Shown: positions 35,606-45,785 of the stretch, one piece after another
How positions within the stretch are numbered: the first letter of the stretch is position 1
How the letters are laid out: every line of letters starts with the position of its first letter
Source of the DNA: Thiodiazotropha sp040506775
GTDB taxonomy: Bacteria; Pseudomonadota; Gammaproteobacteria; Chromatiales; Chromatiaceae
Assembly (NCBI GenBank): GCA_040506775.1
Contig: JBEVWC010000022.1
Coordinates: 1-64,000 of the forward strand
DNA: 64,000 bases
Direction of reading: 5' to 3'
Translations under genes and position numbers: made by a program
Notes under the pieces: model-generated
The model's database searches: none
The model's input: the letters and a program-made list of their open reading frames with translations, nothing else
What the model was told of the DNA's origin: nothing

Positions 35606-38600
35606 TCAAAATCCGTTTGCACCGTAGCCGTTACCGCCGCCCATCGGCTGTTTCTTCTTGCACCGAGTAGGACCAGGGCATTTGCCTCCACTGCCTACCG
35701 GTACTTCGTCTATTTTGCATATTTCAGGTTTCAGGCAACAAGGCGTCCGACAAGGCTTGCAATCGATGCAGGGCGCTTCCGGCAATGAACTGCCGCCCGG
35801 TCCACCACTACCACCACCACCCCAGCCGCCACCATTTCCGCCACTTCCTCCGGAGGCACCTCCACTACCACAACTACCCGCAGCCTTACCCATCCAGCTG
35901 TGGGATGTGGATCCACTCGTGACTACATCGTTGGCGCATTTGTACCAGTAGACCACGCGGGACCCCGCGCCATAGCCGCCACAACCCCCGCCACTACCGG
36001 AGCCGTCCGGGTCGTAGGGGGCAAGGGCAGTAACCCGGTAGGGAATCACCAGACTCTCTTTTGCGCCGAGGGACTCGGGCAGATTGGCGAGAAATTCATA
36101 GCGGAAGTAGCCATCTTCGCCAGGCGGTTCGAATCTCAAACCATCGGCCCGGATCAGACCGTAGTTGGTCAGGCGCAATTCTCCGTTGAACACATCACCC
36201 ACCGCCATGTCCGGGAGCAGGGTGCTGCTCGGTTCCAGCACTACCACCGCTGCCGGCACGTCGGTCTCGAAAGTGGCTCTGAGGATGATTTCGTATTTGT
36301 CCTCAATGGTGATTTCCGTCACCGACCACTCGACGGTGATCAGATCGAAATCGAGAAAGACCTCCTGAGCTACCGTGATCCCCGGCTTGATGGTGAGCCG
36401 ACCGGAGACATCCTGGTGGTTGGGGGCACTGGCGCGGAAGCGGTAACGACCCGCGGGCAGGTCGCTGAGCAGGAGCTCGCCGCTTTCGTCGGTAGTGCCG
36501 GTCTGTTCGATACTCAGCACCTCTTCATGCTGGAGGCGGATGCGTGCGCCCGCCAATCCGGGGATAGGGTCCCCGTTCTCGTCCAGGGTGGCGGTGTAGA
36601 TGTCGGAGGCCTTGAACACCACCTGCCCGATACCGGACTGGGTGACCGCCACGAACACATTGATATCCGTGGTGGGGTGGTTGGCGCTTTCCACCCGGAG
36701 TTTGAAGGGATAGATGCCATCGGGTATCCGGTAGGTAGGGTTCGCGGCCAGCTGGATCCTGCGCTGTTCGCCGATCGCCAGGTCTCCCTGGTCCCGGGGG
36801 GACATGAGATAGACCCAGTCCGGGGCCGGGGTGTCGTTGGCGCCCAACAGAGTCAGGTTTACGTCGGTCAAAGCGGCCAGTCCCCGGTTTTCCAGAGTCA
36901 GGGTTTCCGTGACGCTGGCATCCTGGATGACGCCGGTCTCCACATAGTTGGGGGTGAAGTAGAGGGCAGGGGCCGCTTCGGTGAGTTCGTAGTCGACGCT
37001 GACCACGCTCAATGGCTGATCTACCGATTCGTCGCTCACTACTCGCAACACCAGGCTGCCTATTGGGTCTGCGCTGTTGTCAGCTTCTATCTCGAAGGCG
37101 AGGACCGCGCTCTGTTCCGAGCTGAGATCAACGGGGTCGGCCGGAATCAGGCTAAGGCCCTGGGGTAGCTGGCCGGTGGGTTGATCGATTGCGTCATAGA
37201 CGAGCCGCAAATGGGTGGCGCTCAGACCTTCGCCCAATCCAACGCGGATGATGTCGATGGTTTCACGGTAGTTCTTCGCCAGCCGTAAGGTCAACCGGGT
37301 GGGCGTTACGGTGAATCGGTTGAGTACAAACTGACCCTGACCCGGCCGGGAGAGTCCGCCGGGGTAGATAGCGGAAACGGTATATACACCGCCTTCGTTG
37401 GCTGCCGGTTGATACTCATACCGATAAACACCCTGGGCATCCGTGACGGTCTGGCGTTTGCGCTCGAACCCTTTGACCTCGAACACCAGTTCCACCGGCA
37501 CTGAGGCCATGGGCGCACCACCGTCCCGCGCCAGAGCCTGTCCCTGGATGACGATGGGCTCGTCACCCGCGCTGCTCGACGGGGTTACGGAGGTAAGGGT
37601 CACCGCATAGGGCGCCTCTGTCAGGGATACGGCCTGACTGCCCTGCATTCCGTCAATTTCAACCTGGTCGGGTTGACCGGTGTGGTAGTGAAACTGGTCG
37701 ATCTGCAGCGCGACCCGGGCCGTGTCGGTCATGCTTTGCGGCACGGGAATTTCAAACCAGGGGGCGGTGTAAACACCGCCCGGGGGTATTCTCGCCAATG
37801 TGTCTCCATTGCCCAGAGTGGTCACACCGTCGCCTAACAGCTGCCGGAATGACGCGGTGGCCGCCACGTTGCCATCGGCATCCTGTAGCAGGACCCGGAT
37901 TTCGGGGGAGTCCGCCTGGTTTCGGGCGGTTAGAATCTCCGTCTCGACCGCGCTGGTATTTTCCAGAAGGAAACGCATTTCACCTGTGGCGCCCCGGGTA
38001 AATGCCCGGGTCTCCAAGCGAAGCGTCAGGTTGCTGTCGAGAACGGGGATCGAATCGGTTTGCGCCCACTCGATCCGTTCGCCGGTGTCGGGCGCCATGA
38101 TCAAGGTCGTCTGCAGATCGAGCAGGTCGGGCAGGGTGTCGTAGCCGCCCACGATTACCGCCACCTCACGCTGTTCACCCGCCGCCAGGTCGAATCCGGT
38201 CGATTGATGCGCTTGGCCATTGAGTTCCACCAACAGACTCAGATCCGTGACAGGGGACTCGGTTGGATTGGCCACCTGGTAGACCAGACGGTTCATCACG
38301 CCCCGATACAGACGGCTCTCGTCCGGCAGGATTGTCAGCAGGGGTGTGATGCGAACACTGCGTCCCAGACTCTCGACGCCGTTCCCATCCAGGGCGGTAA
38401 CGGTATATGTGCGCAGGTTGTTACCATAGCCTTGATCACGGTAGGTTGTTTCGGTGAGGGGGGCTGCATTCACCGGTGTAGGATTACCATCCAGGTAGAG
38501 GTTATAGCCGGATATGGTTTCACCCTCATGGCTCCAACTGAGTTCCGGATAACCCCCATCGGTCTGCCGTACCTGGAGGGTGGCAATAGGCAGCAGTTCC

Positions 38601-41600
38601 ACATTGAGATAAGCGGAGGGAGAGGGGGAGGACTCGTTGCCGGCCTCATCCACGGCGGTGACTGCGTAGACCGAGGCATTCACATCCGGGGTTTTATCGA
38701 GATAGCCCAGGATGTTCTGGCGATTCGGCACGATGTCACCCTGCAGTGGGGTCAACCCGGTGAGGTCCGTGAGTTCGTTGCCGCCGGCGCGATAGATGCG
38801 ATAACTCAAAGTACCCGACTCGCTGGCGGGGGCCTGCCAGAGCGCCTGGATTCCGGCGCCCACCAGCTCCAGGGTCAGGCTCTCAGGCGCGGCGGGTATC
38901 TGACTGTCTGCAGAGACGCTGACCGTTCCGCTCTGCCCGCTGACGCTCTCCTGGTCGTTGGCCAGGCGTACGCTGGCGACTGTGTAGCGGTACTCTCCGT
39001 CTGCCAGGGCCACTTCGGTGAGTTGGGTGGTGGTGACCCGTTGCAGTTCTGTCAACAAGTCTTCCCCCGGTGCTTGCCGGTACACCTGATAGGCGACGGC
39101 ATCCTGCACCGCTTCCCACTGAAGAAGCACATCCCCACCGGGTTGAGCAACGGCGCTCAGGTGACGGGGCACCTCCAGGGGTGGGAGATCGCCTTGGTAG
39201 ACCTGAAAGCTGTTCTCAGCCCGTATATCACTACCCAGTGTATTGAGATCGTCCCGGGCGTTGAGCTGAAACTCCAGGATTTCCGCCTCGGTGAGACCGG
39301 CATCCGCCGACAGGGTAAAACTGCCTCGCCAGTGCAACGCATCTATTTGAGTCAGGTTGTCGATCGCTATGGCGGACCGTCCCGCAGCAGAGAGCTGATA
39401 AAACAACTCCGGAGTGGTGCCCGACATAGGGGGTTGGTCCAGAGTAAAACTGACCTGGATGTTGGCCGGTTCAGCCGGGTCGTGATGGATCGGCGAGCCG
39501 GGTGTCACCTGGAGTTCGGTGATCGCGGGTCCCGACGTATCGATCAGGATGCTGGCCCCTTCATCGATCTCGCTGCCCCGGTTGCCCACAGGGTCGCGGG
39601 CGGAAAAGACTGCGTAGGCGGTTCCGCTGGGGGTCTGTTCAACGATATCGAAATATCCCCGATAGAGGGTATCGCTTTCAGCGTTCAGATCGACGCTGAT
39701 CGGCACGCCACCCTCCGGGGTGATGCTGAGAAACGGGGTGGTCAACAAGGGTTCGCTAACCTCCAATTCCAGATTGACCCGACCTGCCGCCATACGCCCA
39801 CTGAGCGGATCGTATTCGCCGGTGGGTGTGTAGCGAATCGCCAGGGCTCTGGGAGGGATATTGTCGACCGATATTTCCACGGCATTGGACAACTCGCTCG
39901 ACGAGCCGAGTTCGTTCTCTGCGGCGACCCGGTAGTAGAAGGTGCCATCAGCGGGCGGAAGATCCGTATATCGGCCGTTGGTTACCGGGTTGGTATTGAC
40001 CCGTTGCGCCTGGGCGGCCTTATCGAAAGGGTCACTCGCACGGTAGATCACATAGGTAGCGACCCGCTCGTCGGAGGAGGGATGCCAGGTCAACAGGACC
40101 TGACCCTCCTCTTGTGACAGGGCATTGAGTCCCAAGGGCGCATCCGGGACCCGGGTATCCAGGGTGATGCTGACCGGCGTGCTGGCCGGACCGCTACCCG
40201 TGCGGTTTTGCGCCACTGCGGTCAGGACATTATCGCCCTCGGTCAGGGTAACCTGCGCATGAAACTGCCCATTGATATCTAACCCCAATGGACCCGCCGC
40301 TTGTGCGCCATCGAGTAGGAGCAGCACCTCGGTCTGTTCGGATGAAGTACCTGTCACCATCAGATTCGTCTGATTTGTGACATGACCACTGACCGGTGAG
40401 GTGATGACCGGGTCGGCCGGTAGTGCAAGACTGATCGAAAAGGTGATTGAGTGGGTTGTAAGGTTTTCCAACACATCGTAGGCGGCAATCGTCAGGGTGT
40501 GGCTTCCATCCGTCAGCCCCATCAGATCGAGGGTGACACCAAACCCGTCACTCCCATTGGCATCGGAGGGCAGAGGGGCGCCGTCAAGTTGAAATTCGAC
40601 CCGGCTGACACCGCTCTCATCACTGACTGACAGGTTCAAGCTACCCGATTGACTCAAAGTCGCCCCATCCGTAAACGGGGAACCCAGGTAGCTTATCGCT
40701 CCAATCACCGGTCCTTCGCTGTCAGCCTGAGGGGTTACCCTGAGCATGGAGACAGTTTGTGTCTCACCACCCGACAGGTTGACGGCGGTTACCGCAAAAT
40801 AGTAGGGGGTGCCATTCTCGAGGCCACTGATCGTCGCGCTCGTAGCGGAGGCGCCCAATCTAAGTCGTGGCGTCATACCGGCTACGCTGGTGAAGTCTGC
40901 GCTCGCAACATAGACCGCAACCTGCTTGACCAGTTGCACCGGGGACGCGCCATTCCAGCTCAGCGACACTCGGCTCTCGCCCGCCTCGCCACTGAGTCCA
41001 CCTGGGTTCGACAGCAGAGTGACGCCGGTTAGAGAGACGCCCGCGCTCTCGACACCCTGAGTGTCGAGCGTGGTGATGCGAACGGGGTAGCCGGTCGCGG
41101 GGCTCAAATCGGAGCGCTCGTAGGTGGTTACGCCCGCATCGACCTGTATAGCCACTTCGCCGCCGAAATAGATCCGGTAGCCACTCAACCTCGAGACGGA
41201 CCCAGTCGGGGCCGTCCAGGTAAACTGCAAACTAGTGTCTGTTGAGGCAACACGCAATTCGCGAATCTCGCCCAGAGGCTCAGTGACAACACTACCGGTA
41301 GGCGTCGCCGAGACCGGAGTTAGGGTCTGAAGACTGTTGCCTTGAGCATCTACCGCAACAACCCCCAGATAGTAGACCTGATTCGTGATCAGACCTTGTG
41401 CGGCATACTGCCGGGAGCCGGCCGGTAGTGTCGCGACCGGCGTGAGATCCGCGAGGCTTGTATAGGGTGTTGTCTCGATATAAACAACGTATGAAGCAAT
41501 GTCATCGCCATTCGCGACCTCGTCATAACCCTGCCAATCGAGCCGCAGGCTTTGGCCGTCTTGCGGGTCAGTCACACTGAGTGTCACCGGGCCCGGTTCG

Positions 41601-43927
41601 ACATCTTCGTATTGGATCTCCACGACCACCGGATCACTTACGTTTCCAGCCCTGTCCCGAGCGGTGAATGTCAGGGTGTTGGCCCCCTCGTTCAATGAGA
41701 CACTAGCACTCCATTCAACCTGTTCATCACGACTCACCAGCAAACTACTATTAAGACGAATTTCACTACCAGCGTCCTTGGTTCCAGTCACCCCGATCCG
41801 TGCGTTGCCCGTTACTGAAGGCAGGTCATTGATGGCGGGGACTGATGGAGCAACAGTGTCCAGAGTAAATGCATAGTTCAGGGAATTGGACAGCAATCCC
41901 GCCCTGTCTTGGAGCTGAGCCGTTACCTGATAACTGCCATCCTGCAAGGGTTGATCCGGTGCAAATCGCAGTATGTCGCTTTCCTCGGTCCAGCTCCCGG
42001 AAACCGGTGCGCCGTCCCGGATTACACTCAATGAGGAGTTGTCCAGATCGATCCCAGAGCCGGTTTCTTCGAAGGCGATGGAAAGGGTCGTTGATACCTG
42101 GTTGGAGTATCCATCAGCTGGAGGAGCGTGGCCGGTGATGACCGGGGCCGTCGTATCATAGAAAAAACGTAGAGAGACTGGGTCCGAACGCTTTCCCGCT
42201 GCGTTTTGGGCCACTAGCCTAAAATCATTCGCGCCCTCCACAAGATTCAAGGGCAGAGCCCAGGCGCCACTACCGATTGCGACCGCCTCGACACCATTGT
42301 TCCAAATCGATACCCCATCCGCCCGGTTACCCTGTAACGTTACTGCCGAAAGCGATGTGAAATTGATCTGTGGAAGTATTAAATAATTAAGATCGCTTGG
42401 TGGTACTACCGGTGGGGTCGGATTAACCACCAGGGTGGTGATGTAGATATCGTCCGATGTTTCACCCTGGACACCATCCCCATCGACATCCATGCCCGCA
42501 CCTAAGATACTCAAAATATCGGGTCCGATTCGCATTTCATAGCTGACATCAGCTTCCAGTGGCGGTTCAAACTCGATATTAAATTTTACATAGGGAACTT
42601 CACCACCGACGTCTGTCATCGAAAGCAGGCTCAGATCGCCATCAGGGCCAATCAGACGAATGTCCTCCAGTGTGAATGTATTTATATCGATTCTGTGGTC
42701 GAAAATCACATCAATACTATTGACCGGCAAATCATCCTGCTCAACAGGTTCAACACGCCGTACACTGAACGACTCTGGAGGATCAACTGTAAAGGCACCC
42801 GCATAAACGTCATCTACGGGCTCACCATAGATATCATCCTGATCTTGATCCATTGCCAAACCATTCATGCCGAGAATATTTGGGCCAATAGATATCTGAT
42901 AGGTGCCAGGCGATAAGTTCTGTTCAAAATCTATACTACTGCGCGAATGGATAAACGGTACTAGCTCACCATCCGGCCCTGAAATCGAAATATCTTCCTG
43001 TGTAAATGAGTCATAATTGATATCATAGTGATTAAAGGCAATTCTGAGGCCATATAAGACCCCATCGATATCGAATTGGGGCGTTACACTAGCCACCCTG
43101 GGCGCATCAGCATCATAAACTCCTGCTAAAAAGTGATGGTTTATCTGCTCTTGGGTAAGTGCGTAATCATAGAAAGCAATCTCGTCTATATATCCACGAA
43201 AATAACCGTCGCTTTCTGTACCGAATAAATTACCTCCGATTCCACCAATTCGTATCATTCCATCCGGCAAGCCTTCCGATGCGTTTTCATAACTGATCCC
43301 CGATGAGATACCGATAGTTTCCGAAATCAACGCACCATCCAAATAATATCGAACCGCATTCTGCGATTCTGGCGCGTTCAGTGAATGAGAAAATGTCACC
43401 ACAAGATGACGCAGCGTTCTCGAGCTAGGGACATTCTCGACAACGATCGATTGCAACTCACCACCTGAGCCCCACTCAATTGTAGGCTTTGTACACGACG
43501 AATAACGCTGCGGCTCACGAATCACAATCCCGCGATTCTCTGAATAAGCGCCAGTAGGAAGATTGGCAAAGAGTGGGGCGCAATTCCATTCCTCCACCCA
43601 AAACTCCAAAGAAAAGGTTTGCTGATCAAGCAGTCCGATATCCGGTAGATTGATGTACTGAGAGCGTATTCCAGTTAAATGAACGGACCGACCATCATCC
43701 TTGTATACCGTCGTTGAATAGTTTCGAAAGGTACCCACAAAGGTCGCATTGTTGCCCGCTATCTCGTCTATAGCGATACCGCCATCAATCTGATCGAGTT
43801 TCCAGTAGGCGATCGGATGGTCGGAGATCACCACATCGCTGTATTGAGAGGCTTCCATTTCGGTGCTCGCAAGCCACAGCAGCAAATACAGCGCAGCCTT
43901 GAACACCGTCAAACTCGTTTTATTCAT
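35606..43927 (-). CDS. giant secreted multi-domain protein: LamG, Ig-like, FN3, carboxypeptidase-regulatory-like domains, Gly/Cys-rich tail
   Basis: 2773 residues from ATG 43925-43927 (MNKTSLTVFKAALYLLLWLA, a signal peptide); the frame opens 16 codons earlier. Domains in order: LamG/concanavalin-like (~25-260, AYWKLDQ ... GYIDEIAFYDYALTQEQI), two Ca-type Ig-like segments (FTQEDISISGPDG, FTLEDIRLIGPDG), Ig-like repeats, many FN3 domains (FTWTAPTG, LSWNGASP, LQWEAVQD), large sandwich domains, one regulatory-like domain (LPAGRYRFRASAPNHQDVSG), then a Gly-rich stretch and a Cys-rich end (PCIDCKPCRTPCC). Likely an extracellular adhesin or scaffold. Its stop nearly touches the RHS start, so the two probably act together. 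Confidence 0.9.
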   Translation of the reverse strand: MNKTSLTVFKAALYLLLWLASTEMEASQYSDVVISDHPIAYWKLDQIDGGIAIDEIAGNNATFVGTFRNYSTTVYKDDGRSVHLTGIRSQYINLPDIGLLDQQTFSLEFWVEEWNCAPLFANLPTGAYSENRGIVIREPQRYSSCTKPTIEWGSGGELQSIVVENVPSSRTLRHLVVTFSHSLNAPESQNAVRYYLDGALISETIGISSGISYENASEGLPDGMIRIGGIGGNLFGTESDGYFRGYIDEIAFYDYALTQEQINHHFLAGVYDADAPRVASVTPQFDIDGVLYGLRIAFNHYDINYDSFTQEDISISGPDGELVPFIHSRSSIDFEQNLSPGTYQISIGPNILGMNGLAMDQDQDDIYGEPVDDVYAGAFTVDPPESFSVRRVEPVEQDDLPVNSIDVIFDHRIDINTFTLEDIRLIGPDGDLSLLSMTDVGGEVPYVKFNIEFEPPLEADVSYEMRIGPDILSILGAGMDVDGDGVQGETSDDIYITTLVVNPTPPVVPPSDLNYLILPQINFTSLSAVTLQGNRADGVSIWNNGVEAVAIGSGAWALPLNLVEGANDFRLVAQNAAGKRSDPVSLRFFYDTTAPVITGHAPPADGYSNQVSTTLSIAFEETGSGIDLDNSSLSVIRDGAPVSGSWTEESDILRFAPDQPLQDGSYQVTAQLQDRAGLLSNSLNYAFTLDTVAPSVPAINDLPSVTGNARIGVTGTKDAGSEIRLNSSLLVSRDEQVEWSASVSLNEGANTLTFTARDRAGNVSDPVVVEIQYEDVEPGPVTLSVTDPQDGQSLRLDWQGYDEVANGDDIASYVVYIETTPYTSLADLTPVATLPAGSRQYAAQGLITNQVYYLGVVAVDAQGNSLQTLTPVSATPTGSVVTEPLGEIRELRVASTDTSLQFTWTAPTGSVSRLSGYRIYFGGEVAIQVDAGVTTYERSDLSPATGYPVRITTLDTQGVESAGVSLTGVTLLSNPGGLSGEAGESRVSLSWNGASPVQLVKQVAVYVASADFTSVAGMTPRLRLGASATSATISGLENGTPYYFAVTAVNLSGGETQTVSMLRVTPQADSEGPVIGAISYLGSPFTDGATLSQSGSLNLSVSDESGVSRVEFQLDGAPLPSDANGSDGFGVTLDLMGLTDGSHTLTIAAYDVLENLTTHSITFSISLALPADPVITSPVSGHVTNQTNLMVTGTSSEQTEVLLLLDGAQAAGPLGLDINGQFHAQVTLTEGDNVLTAVAQNRTGSGPASTPVSITLDTRVPDAPLGLNALSQEEGQVLLTWHPSSDERVATYVIYRASDPFDKAAQAQRVNTNPVTNGRYTDLPPADGTFYYRVAAENELGSSSELSNAVEISVDNIPPRALAIRYTPTGEYDPLSGRMAAGRVNLELEVSEPLLTTPFLSITPEGGVPISVDLNAESDTLYRGYFDIVEQTPSGTAYAVFSARDPVGNRGSEIDEGASILIDTSGPAITELQVTPGSPIHHDPAEPANIQVSFTLDQPPMSGTTPELFYQLSAAGRSAIAIDNLTQIDALHWRGSFTLSADAGLTEAEILEFQLNARDDLNTLGSDIRAENSFQVYQGDLPPLEVPRHLSAVAQPGGDVLLQWEAVQDAVAYQVYRQAPGEDLLTELQRVTTTQLTEVALADGEYRYTVASVRLANDQESVSGQSGTVSVSADSQIPAAPESLTLELVGAGIQALWQAPASESGTLSYRIYRAGGNELTDLTGLTPLQGDIVPNRQNILGYLDKTPDVNASVYAVTAVDEAGNESSPSPSAYLNVELLPIATLQVRQTDGGYPELSWSHEGETISGYNLYLDGNPTPVNAAPLTETTYRDQGYGNNLRTYTVTALDGNGVESLGRSVRITPLLTILPDESRLYRGVMNRLVYQVANPTESPVTDLSLLVELNGQAHQSTGFDLAAGEQREVAVIVGGYDTLPDLLDLQTTLIMAPDTGERIEWAQTDSIPVLDSNLTLRLETRAFTRGATGEMRFLLENTSAVETEILTARNQADSPEIRVLLQDADGNVAATASFRQLLGDGVTTLGNGDTLARIPPGGVYTAPWFEIPVPQSMTDTARVALQIDQFHYHTGQPDQVEIDGMQGSQAVSLTEAPYAVTLTSVTPSSSAGDEPIVIQGQALARDGGAPMASVPVELVFEVKGFERKRQTVTDAQGVYRYEYQPAANEGGVYTVSAIYPGGLSRPGQGQFVLNRFTVTPTRLTLRLAKNYRETIDIIRVGLGEGLSATHLRLVYDAIDQPTGQLPQGLSLIPADPVDLSSEQSAVLAFEIEADNSADPIGSLVLRVVSDESVDQPLSVVSVDYELTEAAPALYFTPNYVETGVIQDASVTETLTLENRGLAALTDVNLTLLGANDTPAPDWVYLMSPRDQGDLAIGEQRRIQLAANPTYRIPDGIYPFKLRVESANHPTTDINVFVAVTQSGIGQVVFKASDIYTATLDENGDPIPGLAGARIRLQHEEVLSIEQTGTTDESGELLLSDLPAGRYRFRASAPNHQDVSGRLTIKPGITVAQEVFLDFDLITVEWSVTEITIEDKYEIILRATFETDVPAAVVVLEPSSTLLPDMAVGDVFNGELRLTNYGLIRADGLRFEPPGEDGYFRYEFLANLPESLGAKESLVIPYRVTALAPYDPDGSGSGGGCGGYGAGSRVVYWYKCANDVVTSGSTSHSWMGKAAGSCGSGGASGGSGGNGGGWGGGGSGGPGGSSLPEAPCIDCKPCRTPCCLKPEICKIDEVPVGSGGKCPGPTRCKKKQPMGGGNGYGANGF

Positions 43928-43992
43928 TCCTGAAATCCCTTCCGGTATTTTCTCGATTGCTTTTGTTAATGCCAAAACGGCATTTTCTCAGC

Positions 43993-44874
43993 TCAATTCA
44001 TGCTGAGATGAATATTCTCTGTGCCACCAAACAGGCCCGACTGTTCCTCGGTCAGACGAGCATTGGCCGCATCCAAGAGGCTCATCGCAATATACTGCGT
44101 GGCGGAGTCCATGAAGACCCGTTTGTCCGGATCGATCAGCCGCCACCGGCCATCGACATACACCTCGACCCAGTTATGGTAGTCCCGGGGGTTCAACCGA
44201 GCGCTTTCGCTAACCAGGAAACCCGCCAGGTTTCTGCTCGGAATTGCATTCGCCCGGCTCAGTGCCGAAAACAGATACATGACGTCTGTGCAATCTCCCT
44301 TTTTTGTCTGCAGCGTCTGTACCGATCCGTGCTCCCGCTTTGTATATCCACTCTTGCGAATGTTCGCCGTGATCCAGCGAAAAGTGTTTTCGACGGTCTG
44401 TTGAGTAGTATCACCTTCAAGCTGTCTGGCAAGAGATTGAACCTCTCGATCGCCTATTTCGACATACGGGGCTTCACTTAGGTAGTCCTCTGCCAAGATC
44501 TCCGGAGTGCGATTCGGAGTTGATGCAAGCCTTACCCGCGCGGTGACCGAATAACTTCTCTTCGCATAGGGGGGCAAATTCGTTACCTCGAACACCAACC
44601 GTTGGTTTCCCAGCGAATCCGTTTCCAATCGGTAGAGGTGCGAGGTCTGTATCTCATCACGAACCTGATACGCAGCTGAGGCCAGCGGGACAGAGACCCA
44701 GAAGGCCGCCTTTGCAACCGGTTCATGGCTGGGGTTTCTCACGGTCAGTGAATATTTGATGGTTCTGCTCACTGGATAGACCGGTTGCTCGGGAGGATAC
44801 GATTCCCAGCGCCAGAGCGAAAATAAGAGCGTCACCACAAGAACGGGCAGCAGCAACCCTGCGAATGTTCTCAT
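43993..44874 (-). CDS. membrane-anchored transglutaminase-like cysteine protein
   Basis: The 293 residues begin with a single N-terminal hydrophobic anchor (GLLLPVLVVTLLFSLW). A beta-rich domain follows (SLTVRNPSHEPV...YAKRSYSVTARVRL), then a transglutaminase-like core with the catalytic triad Cys195 (KKGDCTDVMYLFSAL), His233 (DYHNWVEVYV) and Asp248 (WRLIDPDKRVF). The active site faces the periplasm by topology. It may crosslink, deamidate or cleave a partner, and the two giant secreted proteins made by the flanking genes are natural substrates, which is an inference. It lies 8 bp after the rhodanese-like gene and 65 bp before the 2773-residue gene. Confidence 0.88.
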   Translation of the reverse strand: MRTFAGLLLPVLVVTLLFSLWRWESYPPEQPVYPVSRTIKYSLTVRNPSHEPVAKAAFWVSVPLASAAYQVRDEIQTSHLYRLETDSLGNQRLVFEVTNLPPYAKRSYSVTARVRLASTPNRTPEILAEDYLSEAPYVEIGDREVQSLARQLEGDTTQQTVENTFRWITANIRKSGYTKREHGSVQTLQTKKGDCTDVMYLFSALSRANAIPSRNLAGFLVSESARLNPRDYHNWVEVYVDGRWRLIDPDKRVFMDSATQYIAMSLLDAANARLTEEQSGLFGGTENIHLSMN

Positions 44875-44882
44875 CCCGACAC

Positions 44883-45785
44883 CTATCCCGAACAGCTATC
44901 CGGCTTTTTGAATCCTTGCCGTACTCGCTGAAGCTGCGCCTGGTTTGATAGCAGATATCGCCTGAGTCCCTCTACCCCGTCTGACAGGTAGTAAACTTCT
45001 CTCAAGCCACGACCCGTTAAACTTTTTCTGGCTTCCTGATACCCCGAACCCGTGCCGCTTACCACCAGAAAGCTGGTCTCCTTTCCCGGTTCAATAGAAT
45101 GCGTTCTTTGCCCAATCCGATATAAGAGCGACTTGATGTCATGACCGTACTCTATGACTTCTTTAGCACCCGTACGATCAACCAATACTTGCGCGGAGGG
45201 ATCGAGACCAATGATGATCCATGCGCGCTCATTAAGAGAGCTCATGTAATCCGATGCCGACAGCTCACTCGGGCTTAGCGGCCTGCCACTCAAGGGAAAG
45301 CCTGCCTGATACCAAGCCTCTACGCCTCCCTTGAGAACACTCACCTGATGAAAACCGCGCTCTTCAAGCTGACGACACAGCACTTCAAGCTCCGCATGCC
45401 GTAAACCGTCATTGAACAGCACGGTATGGCCGCTCTTAAATTGGATTTTTTGTTTGATGAGAAAACTTGGAACATTCACAGCCCCAGGGATTGTCTGTTC
45501 CTGATATTCCTCGGGCGAACGGATATCGATCAACCACAAATCACCCTGTTGTCTCGCCTCATAAACTTCCTCGGGTGATGTCAGACAACGAAATTCTTCT
45601 ACCTTTCGGTCGGTTTTATTGATCCCATACGGTGAATAGACTTCATTTTTTACCATGCCCGGTTCATCACCTTGATCACAGCCGGTGGGATTATTCAACA
45701 GGGTCGAAAAGTCCTGGGCGCTTATCACCGAAGCAAACGTCGTCAGCGCCATGATCAATAACCTCGCGTACCGGATACTCCTCAT
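44883..45785 (-). CDS. exported rhodanese-like protein lacking the catalytic cysteine
   Basis: The 300-residue protein has a signal peptide (LLIMALTTFASVISAQ). The first rhodanese domain is clear (LWLIDIRSPEEYQEQTIPGA, then GAVNVPSF) but the active-site loop reads LFNDGLRHAE, with Asn125 where sulfurtransferases have Cys. A second, weaker rhodanese-like domain (AWIIIGLDPSAQVLVDRTG ... FLVVSGTGSGYQEA) also lacks the Cys. It is thus probably a binding or scaffold protein rather than an enzyme. The ATG overlaps the stop of the upstream gene (ATGA), so translation is coupled; a GTG two codons earlier is less likely. Confidence 0.85.
   Translation of the reverse strand: MRSIRYARLLIMALTTFASVISAQDFSTLLNNPTGCDQGDEPGMVKNEVYSPYGINKTDRKVEEFRCLTSPEEVYEARQQGDLWLIDIRSPEEYQEQTIPGAVNVPSFLIKQKIQFKSGHTVLFNDGLRHAELEVLCRQLEERGFHQVSVLKGGVEAWYQAGFPLSGRPLSPSELSASDYMSSLNERAWIIIGLDPSAQVLVDRTGAKEVIEYGHDIKSLLYRIGQRTHSIEPGKETSFLVVSGTGSGYQEARKSLTGRGLREVYYLSDGVEGLRRYLLSNQAQLQRVRQGFKKPDSCSG

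Noticed and set aside
38060..40117. 685-codon plus-strand frame opposite the 2773-residue protein
   Set aside because: Antisense shadow of FN3-repeat coding; no motifs or start signals.
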